From: Maricaulis sp034659015
GTDB lineage: Bacteria > Pseudomonadota > Alphaproteobacteria > Caulobacterales > Maricaulaceae
Assembly: GCA_034659015.1 (NCBI GenBank)
Contig: JAYEGL010000017.1
Span: forward strand, 62,001 to 126,000
Length of the DNA: 64,000 nucleotides
Direction: 5' to 3'
In this document: positions 49,000-58,380 of the stretch, piece after piece
How the letters are laid out: every line of letters starts with the position of its first letter
How positions within the stretch are numbered: position 1 is the first letter of the stretch
Position numbers and translations under genes: made by a program
The notes under the pieces: model-generated
Told to the model about the DNA's origin: nothing
Seen by the model: the letters and a program-made list of their open reading frames with translations, nothing else
Databases searched by the model: none

Positions 49000-49851
49000 C
49001 TAGCCGAATGTGACGTAGATGAAGGCGAACAGGAAGAGCCACACCACGTCGACGAAGTGCCAGTACCAGGCGGCCGCCTCGAGACCGAAATGCTTCTCGG
49101 GCGTGAACTGTCCGGCCATCAGGCGGAACAGGCAGACGGCCAGGAAGATGGTGCCGATGATGACGTGCGCGCCGTGGAAACCCGTCGCCATGAAGAAGGC
49201 GGACCCGTAGAGATTGCCGCCATCGGCCATGGAGAAGGCGAAGTGCGCTTCCATGTATTCGATCACCTGCAGCGAGGTGAAGCAGACGCCCAGAACGACC
49301 GTGAAGATCAGGCCCAGCGTGGCGCCCTTGCGGTCGCCGTGCTGCAGGGCATGGTGCGCCCAGGTGACCGTGGTACCCGAGAGCAGCAGGATCAGCGTAT
49401 TCATCAGCGGGATGTGCCAGGGATTGAAGGTCTCCACCCCGGCCGGCGGCCACTGGGCCAGCCCCGGATCCATGCGCACTTCGTGGAAGATGGCGTATTC
49501 GAAGAAGACCCAGAACCAGGCCACGAAGAACATCACCTCCGAGGCGATGAACATGATCATGCCATAGCGCAGGTGCAGGTCGACGACCGGCGTATGGTCG
49601 CCGCGGCGCGATTCCTTGATCACGTCGCCCCACCAGCCGATCATCGTGTAGAGGATCAAGGCGAAGCCGAGGAGCAGACCGCCCCAGGACCCGTCGCCAT
49701 ACATGAAGGCCAGCGGATGCTCCGCGCCGACCAGTCCCTTCATGTTGCCGACCGCACCCACGGCCAGCAGAAAGGCACCCAGCGAGCCCACAAACGGCCA
49801 CGGGCTCGGGTCAACCAGGTGGTAGTCGTGCTTAGCGGCATGCCCAGCCAT
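49000..49851 (-). CDS. ctaE: cytochrome c oxidase subunit III
   Basis: 283 residues, seven membrane helices. Familiar segments are KHDYHLVDPSPWPFVGS at the start, GMIMFIASEVMFFVAWFWVFFE, and the C-terminal FHGAHVIIGTIFL and YWHFVDVVWLFLFAFIY. Subunit III stabilises the proton uptake path of subunit I. It lies after ctaG with a 72-base gap. Confidence 0.97.
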   Translation of the reverse strand: MAGHAAKHDYHLVDPSPWPFVGSLGAFLLAVGAVGNMKGLVGAEHPLAFMYGDGSWGGLLLGFALILYTMIGWWGDVIKESRRGDHTPVVDLHLRYGMIMFIASEVMFFVAWFWVFFEYAIFHEVRMDPGLAQWPPAGVETFNPWHIPLMNTLILLLSGTTVTWAHHALQHGDRKGATLGLIFTVVLGVCFTSLQVIEYMEAHFAFSMADGGNLYGSAFFMATGFHGAHVIIGTIFLAVCLFRLMAGQFTPEKHFGLEAAAWYWHFVDVVWLFLFAFIYVTFG

Positions 49852-49923
49852 CGCGAATCTCCTGCGATCTCAAATCAGCCCCTGATGCGCCCTGATTACA
49901 GGGCGGGGCGTCAAGGTTCAATG

Positions 49924-50487
49924 CTAAGGCGCGGCGTCGGACGAGGCCGCATCCCCCTCGGTTTCAAAAAACGTATAGGACAGGGTGAGCGTGGTGACGT
50001 CGTCGAGGCGGCGCTCCTCGTCGATCAGCGGATCGACGAAGAAGAGCACCGGCATTTCCACACTCTCGCCCGGTTCCAGGGTCTGTTCGGTGAAGCAGAA
50101 ACATTCCAGCTTCGAAAAATAGGACGCGGCCTTGAAGGGCGCGACATTGTAGGTCGCCACACCCGTCACCGGCACGTCGGAATTATTGGTCGCGGTGTAG
50201 TAGGCCAGTCCCGTCTCACCCACACGCACGGTCATGGAGCGCTGCACGGGACGGAATTCCCAGGGCAGGTCGCGGTCCGTATTCGCGTCGAACAGGATGG
50301 TGACCTCGCGGTCGAGGATCGCGCCCGCCTCGCCCATGGCGACCCGCGTCGTGCCGCCATATCCGGTCACGGCGCAGAAGAGATTGTAGAGCGGCACGGC
50401 CGCGAAGGCGGCACCGACCATGGAGATCGCGGTCACGCCGGCAAACAGCGCCACGCGCATATTCTTGTTTTGCGGCAGACGGATCAT
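49924..50487 (-). CDS. ctaG: cytochrome c oxidase copper chaperone CtaG (Cox11)
   Basis: 187 residues. One N-terminal membrane helix is followed by an Ig-like domain facing the periplasm. The copper ligands are in LECFCFTEQ (Cys129 and Cys131), with a further Cys38 in NLFCAVTGYGG. It delivers copper to the CuB site of subunit I. The ATG overlaps the upstream CoxF-like stop as ATGA. Confidence 0.97.
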   Translation of the reverse strand: MIRLPQNKNMRVALFAGVTAISMVGAAFAAVPLYNLFCAVTGYGGTTRVAMGEAGAILDREVTILFDANTDRDLPWEFRPVQRSMTVRVGETGLAYYTATNNSDVPVTGVATYNVAPFKAASYFSKLECFCFTEQTLEPGESVEMPVLFFVDPLIDEERRLDDVTTLTLSYTFFETEGDAASSDAAP

Positions 50488-50687
50488 CCGGCCACACCTC
50501 CGGCATTCTGGCTGAGACGCACCACCGTCACGAGGAAGACTGCGACCATGAAGGCGACCAGGCCCAGCGCGATGTAGACATTGCGCTTCTTGCGCGCCTT
50601 TTCCTGTTCCGGCGTCAGGGCGACATGCTCGCCGGTGGCCCGGCCCTCGCGGTGGTGGAAACCGAAATTGTCCTTGGGATCGCTCAT
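50484..50687 (-). CDS. small CoxF-like single-helix protein
   Basis: 67 residues. A charged N-terminus (LTPEQEKARKKRN) precedes one membrane helix (VYIALGLVAFMVAVFLVTVV). A small gene of this shape between ctaB and ctaG is usual in alphaproteobacteria and has been called CoxF. Its ATG overlaps the ctaB stop by one base (TGATG) and its stop overlaps ctaG, so it is tightly coupled to oxidase assembly genes. The exact role is unknown. Confidence 0.85.
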   Translation of the reverse strand: MSDPKDNFGFHHREGRATGEHVALTPEQEKARKKRNVYIALGLVAFMVAVFLVTVVRLSQNAGGVAG

Positions 50688-51676
50688 CACGACACTCCCG
50701 GAACGGCGATGTAGGCGCCCAGCCCGTGCTCGGCGATCAGCGCCGCGAACAGCGCCGCCAGATAGCCGATGGAATAGGCGAAGAGATCGCGCGCCGCCTT
50801 GTCGCCGGCGCGCACCGCATAGAGCTCGCCCTCTTCGGCGGACCCGGCCTCGCCGGCGCGCGAATTGAAGACCCGCACAGCCAGCAGCAGGAAGAGCGCG
50901 CCGCCACCCAGCGAGGTCGCCGCATAGACCAGACCGCCCAGCCCGGTCAGCACCGGCGCGCCGGCAAACACGACCAGGACCAGCGAATAGAGCAGGATCT
51001 GCAGGCGGGTCGACTTCGCCCCCTTGGCAACCGGCATCATCGGCACGCCGGCCGTGGCATAATCGCCGGACTTGTAGAGCGCCAGCGCCCAGGAATGGGG
51101 CGGCGTCCACAGGAAGATGATCATGAAGAGGATGACCGCGTCGAGCGAGATCTCGCCGGTCGCCGCGACCCAGCCGATCATCGGCGGGAAGGCGCCGGCG
51201 GCGCCACCGATGACGATATTCTGCGGCGTCGAGCGCTTGAGCACCATCGTGTACACGACGGCGTAGAAGAAGATCGAGAAGGCCAGCAGGCCCGCCGCGA
51301 GGTAATTGCTCGCCAGCGCCATCATCAGCACCGACAGGATCGCCGCCACCACGCCGAAGCCGTAGGCGTTCGACACCGACACCGCGCCGCGCGGCACGGG
51401 CCGCTTGCGCGTGCGCTTCATCGTCGCGTCGATATCCGCGTCATAGGCCATGTTGAGCGCACCGGCGGCGCCGGCACCCACGGCCAGGCACAGGATCGAC
51501 ATGAAGGCCAGGAAGGGATCGGCATCGACCGGGGCCGCGACCAGACCTGCAAAGGCGGTGAAGACGACCAGCGTCATCACCCGCGGTTTCATCAGGTCGA
51601 AAAAGTCGCGGGGCGAGGCTGTCGAGACAGCCTCGCCCTCTGCGTGAGAGACACCGGTTTGGGTCAGCGTGTCCAA
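50687..51676 (-). CDS. ctaB: protoheme IX farnesyltransferase (heme O synthase)
   Basis: 329 residues of the UbiA superfamily with about nine helices. The polyprenyl-diphosphate sites are GALNMAYDADIDATMKRTRKRPVPRG and the second-site region FLWTPPHSWALALY. LMKPRVMTLVVFTAFAGL is the family start. Heme O is the precursor of heme a. No ATG or GTG is available; a TTG at 51676, preceded by AGGTGG and 8 bases from the ctaD stop, is the best start. A much longer reading of this frame through ctaD is spurious. Confidence 0.94.
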   Translation of the reverse strand: MDTLTQTGVSHAEGEAVSTASPRDFFDLMKPRVMTLVVFTAFAGLVAAPVDADPFLAFMSILCLAVGAGAAGALNMAYDADIDATMKRTRKRPVPRGAVSVSNAYGFGVVAAILSVLMMALASNYLAAGLLAFSIFFYAVVYTMVLKRSTPQNIVIGGAAGAFPPMIGWVAATGEISLDAVILFMIIFLWTPPHSWALALYKSGDYATAGVPMMPVAKGAKSTRLQILLYSLVLVVFAGAPVLTGLGGLVYAATSLGGGALFLLLAVRVFNSRAGEAGSAEEGELYAVRAGDKAARDLFAYSIGYLAALFAALIAEHGLGAYIAVPGVS

Positions 51677-51684
51677 TTCGCCAC

Positions 51685-53301
51685 CTACTTGATCTTGGGC
51701 AGCTCGTTGAACTGGTGGAAGGGCGGCGGAGAAGACAGCGTCCACTCCAGCGTCGTCGCACCCTCGCCCCACGGATTGGCGTCGGCCTTCCGGCGGCGGA
51801 TCATCGCGTCGATGAGCACCAGGAAGAACAGAACCATACCCACCAGCATGATCAGATAGCCGACCGTGGAGACGTAGTTCCAGAAGGCGAACCCGTCGGC
51901 ATAGTCGACATAGCGGCGCGGCATGCCCTGCAGCCCCAGGAAGTGCTGCGGGAAGAAGATCACGTTCGCGCCGATGAAGAAGAAGGCGAACTGCAGGCGC
52001 GCCAGGATCGAGTTGTACTTCACGCCGAAGATCTTCTCGAACCAGTAGTACCAGCCCGCGAAGATCGCGAAGACAGCGCCCAGCGACAGCACGTAGTGGA
52101 AGTGCGCCACCACGTAGTAGGTGTCGTGCAGCGACTGGTCGACGCCGGCATTGGCCAGCACGACGCCCGTCACACCGCCCACGGTGAACAGGAAGATGAA
52201 GCCGATCGCCCACATCATCGGGGTGCGGAATTCGATCGAACCGCCCCACATCGTCGCGATCCAGGAGAAGATCTTGATGCCCGTCGGCACCGCGATGACC
52301 ATGGTCGCCGCGATGAAGTAGGCCTTCAGATCGACCGGCATGCCGACCGTGTACATGTGGTGCGCCCACACGATGAAGCCGATGAAGCCGATCGCGACCA
52401 TGGCGTAGGCCATCCCGAGATAGCCGAAGATCGGCTTGCGCGAGAAGGTCGACACGATGTGCGAGATGATGCCGAAGCCCGGCAGGATCAGGATGTAGAC
52501 TTCCGGGTGACCGAAGAACCAGAACAGGTGCTGGTACATCACCGGATCGCCGCCGCCGGCCGGATCGAAGAAGGCCGTGCCGAAATTGCGGTCGGTCAGC
52601 AGCATGGTCAGCGCGCCGGCGAGCACCGGCAGCGAGAGCAGCAGCAGGAAGACCGTCACCAGCACCGACCACACGAAGAGCGGCATCTTGTGGATCGTCA
52701 TGCCCGGCGCGCGCATGTTGAAGATCGTGGTGATGAAGTTGATCGAACCCAGGATCGAGCTGACGCCCGCGATGTGCAGGGACAGGATCAGGAGATCCAT
52801 GGCCGGGCCGTTATGGCCGCTGGTCGACAGGGGCGGGTAGAGCACCCAGCCGCCGCCGAAGCCCATGTCGCCGCCGGCTCCGGGGACGAACATCGACATC
52901 ACCGCGAGGATGAAGGCGAAGGGCAGCAGCCAGAAGGAGATGTTGTTCATCCGCGGGAAGGCCATGTCGGGCGCGCCGATCATCAGCGGCACGAACCAGT
53001 TGCCGAAACCGCCGATCATGGCCGGCATGACCATGAAGAAGATCATGATCAGGCCGTGCATCGTGGTCGCGACGTTGTAATTGTGCTCGTTGCCCCAGAA
53101 GCCGTTGTTGAACACCTGCAGGCCCGGCTCCATGAGCTCCCAGCGCATCAGGCCGGACAGGGCACCGCCGATGATCCCCGCGAAGATCGCGAAGACCAGG
53201 TACATCGTGCCGATGTCCTTGTGGTTCGTGGACAGCACCCAGCGGCGCCAGTCCCACATGCTCGGGGTGTGATCGTCGTGCGTAGCGGCTTCAGCAGACA
53301 T
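51685..53301 (-). CDS. ctaD: cytochrome c oxidase subunit I
   Basis: 538 residues, 12 helices. It is the heme-copper catalytic subunit of an A-type aa3 oxidase. GHPEVYILILPGFGIISHI holds the CuB histidine and cross-linked tyrosine. HDTYYVVAHFHYVLSLG carries heme ligands. WAHHMYTVGMPVDLKAYF completes the CuB site. The D-channel pattern (FGNWFVPLMIGAPDMAFPRMNN) is present. Between ctaC and ctaB, as expected for alphaproteobacterial main oxidases. Confidence 0.98.
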   Translation of the reverse strand: MSAEAATHDDHTPSMWDWRRWVLSTNHKDIGTMYLVFAIFAGIIGGALSGLMRWELMEPGLQVFNNGFWGNEHNYNVATTMHGLIMIFFMVMPAMIGGFGNWFVPLMIGAPDMAFPRMNNISFWLLPFAFILAVMSMFVPGAGGDMGFGGGWVLYPPLSTSGHNGPAMDLLILSLHIAGVSSILGSINFITTIFNMRAPGMTIHKMPLFVWSVLVTVFLLLLSLPVLAGALTMLLTDRNFGTAFFDPAGGGDPVMYQHLFWFFGHPEVYILILPGFGIISHIVSTFSRKPIFGYLGMAYAMVAIGFIGFIVWAHHMYTVGMPVDLKAYFIAATMVIAVPTGIKIFSWIATMWGGSIEFRTPMMWAIGFIFLFTVGGVTGVVLANAGVDQSLHDTYYVVAHFHYVLSLGAVFAIFAGWYYWFEKIFGVKYNSILARLQFAFFFIGANVIFFPQHFLGLQGMPRRYVDYADGFAFWNYVSTVGYLIMLVGMVLFFLVLIDAMIRRRKADANPWGEGATTLEWTLSSPPPFHQFNELPKIK

Positions 53302-53315
53302 GGTTCAGCCCATCC

Positions 53316-54155
53316 CTAGTCGAGTTGCGCCAGGCGCGTTTCCCGCGCGGCGGTATATTCAGCAATGACGGCATTGGCCTCGTCCGAGCCCGGACCGGCC
53401 TCGACCCAGGCGTCGAACGCATCCTGGGAGACCACATGGACCTCGATCGGCATGAAGGCGTGGCGGATGCCGCACAGTTCCGAACACTGGCCGTAATACG
53501 TGCCCTCTTCGGTGACACGGAACCAGGTCTCGTTGATGCGCCCCGGAATGGCGTCCATCTTGGTGCCGAAGGACGGCATGGCCCAGTTGTGGATCACGTC
53601 CGCCGCCGTCACCTGGAGACGCACCGTGGCATCGACCGGCACGACCAGCGGATAGTCGACCGACAGGTTGCGAAGCTGGTCGCCCGTTAGATCCTCTTCG
53701 GCCACCATGGAGGAGATGTATTCCGGCGCTTCATGGTCGGGATACTCATAGCCCCAGTACCACTGATACCCCGTCGCCTTGATGGTGAAATCCGCTTCCG
53801 GGATCTCGTCCTGGAAATAGAGCAGCGGGAAGGAGAAGACCGAGATCACGATCAGGATCATCACCGGCACGGCCGTCCACACCACTTCGAGCAGCGTGTT
53901 GTGGCTGTTCTTGCTGGCTTCCGGATTGGCTTTGCGGTTGTAGCGGATCATCACCCACAGCAGCAGGCCCATCACGAAGAGGGTGATGGGAATGATGATC
54001 CACAGAAGGATATTATGGAAACTGGTCACGCGCTCCATGATCGGCGTGACGGCCGGCTGAAGCCCGAGGCCTCCGTCGGTCGGCTGGCCCGGTGTTGCCA
54101 GTGCGCCAGCGGCGGCGGTCGTCCAAGTGAGCACAAGTGCGGTCAGGAATCGCAT
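53316..54155 (-). CDS. ctaC: cytochrome c oxidase subunit II
   Basis: 279 residues. The signal peptide is followed by two membrane helices and a cupredoxin domain. The CuA ligands are His189 (VIHNWAMPSFG), Cys224, Cys228, His232 and Met235 (CSELCGIRHAFM), and the electron-entry tryptophan lies in YQWYWGYEYP. It accepts electrons from cytochrome c. The ATG at 54155 has GGGGAAG upstream and begins the signal peptide; an ATG eight codons earlier is possible. It is first in the oxidase operon. Confidence 0.97.
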   Translation of the reverse strand: MRFLTALVLTWTTAAAGALATPGQPTDGGLGLQPAVTPIMERVTSFHNILLWIIIPITLFVMGLLLWVMIRYNRKANPEASKNSHNTLLEVVWTAVPVMILIVISVFSFPLLYFQDEIPEADFTIKATGYQWYWGYEYPDHEAPEYISSMVAEEDLTGDQLRNLSVDYPLVVPVDATVRLQVTAADVIHNWAMPSFGTKMDAIPGRINETWFRVTEEGTYYGQCSELCGIRHAFMPIEVHVVSQDAFDAWVEAGPGSDEANAVIAEYTAARETRLAQLD

Positions 54156-54566
54156 GGCTTCCCCATACAAGTCAGGCATTAAGGCAGGGAATCCCCTGCC
54201 GATTGCGGCGGAATATAGAGCCCGGGTCCGGCGCTGTCAGGCCGTCAACGGCATTTTTTGTACCGGCATTCACACATGATAGGCCAGTAACCGGCAACTC
54301 ATTGAAAAAGCTTACTCTATCCTCCCGGTCTTTCCGAAACTGCGAAGCATTCGCGAACGAAACCCCGGAAAGTCACTGCGACTATAGGCCGCCTGCCCCG
54401 ACTCAGTATGCGGCCAAACGTCTCAGGACTTCAAAATGCCCGGCTCGGTCTTTCCCGGCTGCGGCGCCCAGCTGCATCGAACGGCACGGCATTGCCGTGC
54501 GCGTGTTCCCTCGCCGCGCGCCGTCCACTATGTCATGGGGAGAAGCTGCCCGTGGGAGAGCCCGCC
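54156..54566. other. 411-base divergent control region between ctaC and tldD
   Basis: No gene is supported. Next to ctaC is a hairpin with arms GGCAGGG (54183-54189) and CCCTGCC (54194-54200), which would lie in the ctaC leader. The middle (54255-54350) is AT-richer and is where both promoters should lie, but I could not fix -35/-10 boxes with confidence. A single GACTC site is at about 54399. An open frame extending tldD upstream through 54408-54566 has no ribosome site. Confidence 0.45.
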
Positions 54567-55982
54567 ATGTCCGACGAACCGATCCATCAGTTCGACTTCG
54601 ATGTCGACGACGTCACGCCGGTCCTGGCCGACACGATGTCGGGCGCCGATGACGGCGAACTCTTCCTGGAAACCGCGCTGTCCGAATCCCTCGTGTTCGA
54701 CGACGGCCGCCTGAAATCGGCGAGTTTCGACTCCAATCGCGGCTTCGGACTGCGCTGCGTGGCGGGCGAGGCCTTCGGTTATGCCCACTCCTCCGACCCG
54801 ACGCTGGAGGCCGTCAAGCGCGCCGCGGAAACCGCCGGCGCGGTCAAGCGCGGCCATGCCGGCGTGATGGCGCCGCCGCCCGCCGGCACCAACCGCAAGC
54901 TCTACGATGCCGTCGATCCGGTCGCGCATCCCGGCTTCGATACCAAGGTGAAGCTGCTGCAGGAAATCGACGCCTACTGCCGCACCAAGGACGCCAGCGT
55001 CGTGCAGGTCTCCACCTCCATTGCCGGGTCCAAGCGCGACATTTCCATCATCCGCGCCGACGGCGACATCAAGACGGATATCCGTCCGCTGGTGCGCCTG
55101 AACGTTCAGGTCACGGTCGAACGCGACGGGCGCCGCGAGACCGGCTCGGCCGGAGCGGGCGGGCGCGCCGAGTTCGACCGCTGGATCGCGCCGGATGCCT
55201 GGAAGCCGCTGGCCGACGAGGCGCTGCGCATCGCCCGCGTCAATCTGGACGCCGTCGACGCGCCGGCGGGCGTGTTCGACGTGGTGCTGGGCCCGGGCTG
55301 GCCCGCCGTGCTGCTGCACGAGGCGGTCGGCCATGGTCTGGAAGGCGATTTCAACCGCAAGGGCACCTCGGCCTTCTCCGGCCGCATGGGCCAGCAGGTC
55401 GCCGCCAGGGGCGTCACCGTGATCGATGACGGCACCATGCCGGAACGCCGCGGTTCGTTGACCATCGATGACGAAGGCACGCCGACCGAACGCACAGTCT
55501 TGATCGAGGATGGCATCCTGACCGGCTACATGCAGGACCGCATGAATGCCCGGCTTATGGGCCAGGCGCCGACCGGGAACGGACGCCGCCAGTCCTATGC
55601 CCACGCGCCCATGCCGCGCATGACGAATACCTACATGCTGGCCGGCCAGCACAAGCGCGAGGAAATGATCGAGAGCCTCAAGGACGGCATCTATGCGGTC
55701 AATTTCGGCGGCGGCCAGGTCGACATCACCTCGGGCAAGTTCGTCTTCCAGTGCACCGAGGCCTACCGGGTCAAGGACGGCAGGATCACCGCGCCGGTGA
55801 AGGGCGCCACCCTGATCGGCGACGGCCCCACCGCGCTGACCCATATCGACATGATCGGCGACGATTTCGCGATGGATCCCGGCGTCGGCGTGTGCGGCAA
55901 GGGCGGACAGGGCGTCCCCGTGGGCGTGGGCCAGCCCAGCCTGAAGATCTCCGGACTCACCGTGGGCGGCGCCGGCAGCTGA
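54567..55982 (+). CDS. tldD: TldD-type metalloprotease
   Basis: 471 residues. TldD, with its partner TldE/PmbA, forms a heterodimeric zinc protease that cuts unfolded or modified peptides. The zinc motif HEAVGH starts at about 251 in LLHEAVGHGLEGDFNRKGTSAFSG, and the N-terminal beta-structured part carries ESLVFDDGRLKSASFDSNRGFGLR. The MTNTYMLAG and NFGGGQVDITSGKFVFQ segments are highly conserved. No tldE/pmbA lies in this window. The ATG at 54567 follows GGGAGAG. Confidence 0.96.
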   Translation: MSDEPIHQFDFDVDDVTPVLADTMSGADDGELFLETALSESLVFDDGRLKSASFDSNRGFGLRCVAGEAFGYAHSSDPTLEAVKRAAETAGAVKRGHAGVMAPPPAGTNRKLYDAVDPVAHPGFDTKVKLLQEIDAYCRTKDASVVQVSTSIAGSKRDISIIRADGDIKTDIRPLVRLNVQVTVERDGRRETGSAGAGGRAEFDRWIAPDAWKPLADEALRIARVNLDAVDAPAGVFDVVLGPGWPAVLLHEAVGHGLEGDFNRKGTSAFSGRMGQQVAARGVTVIDDGTMPERRGSLTIDDEGTPTERTVLIEDGILTGYMQDRMNARLMGQAPTGNGRRQSYAHAPMPRMTNTYMLAGQHKREEMIESLKDGIYAVNFGGGQVDITSGKFVFQCTEAYRVKDGRITAPVKGATLIGDGPTALTHIDMIGDDFAMDPGVGVCGKGGQGVPVGVGQPSLKISGLTVGGAGS

Positions 55983-56105
55983 TGACGCAGCGCAGCAACA
56001 CGCCCGTGTGAATGACGTTACGAAAGCTTACGTATTATGCGTTAGGGATCCGTACTACCCAGCGTGACGGGGACGCTGGGCAGGCACAGATTCTTCAGGG
56101 GTACG

Positions 56106-58214
56106 ATGCGAGGGACAGTAATCAGCGTGGCCGCAGGAGCCGCGTCCGCCGCACTTATCGGCGAAGCGGCCTTTGCCGTCCGCGACGACGCGGACGCGGG
56201 CATGGCGGATGCCGCCATCCAGACACAGGCCGGCATCGCGATCTACGCGCCGGTCTTCTTTGCCAGCTATTCGCCGGTCACGGCGCGCGACATGGTCGAC
56301 CGGGTGCCCGGTTTCTCGCTCTCCGAGGGCGATACCGACCGGCGCGGGCTGGGCGACAGTTTCGGCAATCTCCTGATCAACGGGCAGCGCCCGTCCAACA
56401 AGTCGCTGGGCCTGGACACGGTGCTCCAGCGCATCCCGGTGGACGATGTCGAGCGCATCGAGCTGATCCAGGAAGCCCTGCCCGAGTATGACATGCGCGG
56501 CCATTCGCGCCTGGTGAACGTGATCCTGCGCGACGGGGCCGGCCGGGCCGGCTCCTGGGCCTCGCGCCTCCTGCTGTCGGATTCCGGCCGGCTGGGGAAT
56601 TGGAGCGAGCTCTCCTACTCCATTCCGCTGGACAATCTGGACGTGGTGATGGGAGTCGAGGCCGGTTTCGAGGGCAATCGCTTGCGCCGCCGCCACGCCT
56701 TCCACGACGGCGACGACCGGCTGGAATTCCTGTCCAACGTGTCCGACCAGCGCACCTATGCCGAAATCGCGCCAAGCCTGTCCCTCAACTGGGCCATCGA
56801 TGATCGGTCGCGGCTGCGTTTCGACGGCCAGGCGGAAGCCTGGACATGGCACCGGCGCGCCGTGGATTTCCTGGACGATGCCACCGGAAGTCCGCTCGCC
56901 ATCGAGCAGAATGCGACCGAGAACCACGGCTCGAAAGCGTCGGCCACGCTCACCTACAATCGCGATCTGACGGACACGCTGTCATCGCAGACCATCCTGC
57001 TGGCCAGCCGCGAACGCTGGCGCGACGGGCCGGAGCCCTACGAGATCTACGATGTGATCACCGGCTTCGCCGGGGCCACCATTGTCAGCTATGCTGGCGA
57101 CTACGAGGAAACGGCGCTGCGCCAGACCCTGTCCTGGGACCCCGGTGCGCGCCACTCGCTGGAGATCGGCGCAGAAACCGCCGTCAATGCCCGCGACACC
57201 GATCTCGACCTGTTCGAGGATGACGGCACGACGGTGACGCCGATCCCCCTGCCCGTTTCCACCACGCGGGTGGAGGAAACCCGCAGCGAGGTCTTCGCCA
57301 ATCATGTCTGGTCGGTCAACGACCGGCTGAGCGTGGAAAGCGGTCTGCGCTACGAGTTCTCGGAGATCGTCCAGACCGGCGATTCCAACCAGTCGCGCAG
57401 CTTCACCTATGCCAAGCCGAGCGTGACCGTGAACTGGCGCCAGGACGCCCGCAACCGGCTGCGCGTGACGGCCGAGCGCGATGTCGACCAGCTGGAATTC
57501 GACAAGTTCGCCAGTTCCGTCGACGTGGCCGACGGCAATTCCGTGCTGGGCAATCCGGACTATGTGCCCCAGCGGACCTGGACGCTCGAGGCGGAGTGGG
57601 AACGGCGCTTCGGCGAGGACGGCTCGATGTCCCTGCAGATCGGGCATGACTGGATCCAGGACCTCGACGGCTGGATTCCCGTCGTGACGCCGAATGGCGT
57701 GTTCGACGCACCCGGCAATATCGGCGACGGCACCAATCTGCGCGTCACCGGCAACCTCACCTCGCCGCTCGACATGCTGGGCCTGAGCCATGCCGTGATC
57801 GACGTCTTCCTGGAATGGTACGACACCCATGTCGACGACCCGCTGACCGGCGAGGACCGGCACTGGTCGGGCGTGCGCGAATGGGAGCTGAGCCTGGATT
57901 TCCGCCAGACCTTCCCCGAACGGCAGATGGCCTGGGGCTGGGACTATCACTGGGTCTCCGACGGCGAGGTCTTCCGCGCCCAGGAATACCGGCGCTACGA
58001 CAATACCGACGGCGACCTGGACGTCTATGTGGAGACCACGCGCTGGCTGGGCATGACCGTGCGCGCCGGCGTGGACGGCGTCTTCAACAATGGCGACGAC
58101 CGGCGGCGGGTCTTCTATGACGGTTCGCGCGCCGGCGGCCTCATCGACGCCATCGAGTACCGCAATATCTCCAACGGCCAGATTGCCTATCTGCGGCTCC
58201 AGGACACGTTTTAG
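56106..58214 (+). CDS. TonB-dependent receptor, barrel with plug domain
   Basis: 702 residues. The signal peptide (to about AAFAVRDD) is followed by a plug domain with GLGDSFGNLLINGQRPSNKSLG and VDDVERIELIQEALPEYDM, then a barrel whose last residue is Phe. It lacks a clear TonB-box consensus and is shorter than the receptor at 30.7 kb. The substrate is unknown; a retropepsin-like protease and a POT peptide transporter are the next two genes, so peptide capture is a fair guess. The start is the ATG at 56106, preceded by AGGGG; an earlier GTG extends it without a signal peptide. Confidence 0.9.
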   Translation: MRGTVISVAAGAASAALIGEAAFAVRDDADAGMADAAIQTQAGIAIYAPVFFASYSPVTARDMVDRVPGFSLSEGDTDRRGLGDSFGNLLINGQRPSNKSLGLDTVLQRIPVDDVERIELIQEALPEYDMRGHSRLVNVILRDGAGRAGSWASRLLLSDSGRLGNWSELSYSIPLDNLDVVMGVEAGFEGNRLRRRHAFHDGDDRLEFLSNVSDQRTYAEIAPSLSLNWAIDDRSRLRFDGQAEAWTWHRRAVDFLDDATGSPLAIEQNATENHGSKASATLTYNRDLTDTLSSQTILLASRERWRDGPEPYEIYDVITGFAGATIVSYAGDYEETALRQTLSWDPGARHSLEIGAETAVNARDTDLDLFEDDGTTVTPIPLPVSTTRVEETRSEVFANHVWSVNDRLSVESGLRYEFSEIVQTGDSNQSRSFTYAKPSVTVNWRQDARNRLRVTAERDVDQLEFDKFASSVDVADGNSVLGNPDYVPQRTWTLEAEWERRFGEDGSMSLQIGHDWIQDLDGWIPVVTPNGVFDAPGNIGDGTNLRVTGNLTSPLDMLGLSHAVIDVFLEWYDTHVDDPLTGEDRHWSGVREWELSLDFRQTFPERQMAWGWDYHWVSDGEVFRAQEYRRYDNTDGDLDVYVETTRWLGMTVRAGVDGVFNNGDDRRRVFYDGSRAGGLIDAIEYRNISNGQIAYLRLQDTF

Positions 58215-58380
58215 TGATTGCGGCGGGATCCGGTTCCGGCCGGGTCCCGATTGCCGCCGGCAGGCCGGCTGGCCTAGTATCGACACAAGGCTGAAGCGAA
58301 AGAGCGCCGCAAAGGCGCCGGATAATCAAAAGGAAACGACCAGCAAGGGGCTGCTGGCGAACCTGCAGGGAGGCAGGATC

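Noticed and set aside
50687..52672. Single 661-residue frame joining the end of ctaD sequence region to ctaB
   Set aside because: The first half is an out-of-frame reading of ctaD; only the part after 51676 matches heme O synthase.
54408..54566. N-terminal extension of TldD
   Set aside because: The extra 53 residues are Arg/Pro-rich, lack a ribosome site and are not part of the family; GGGAGAG before 54567 marks the start.
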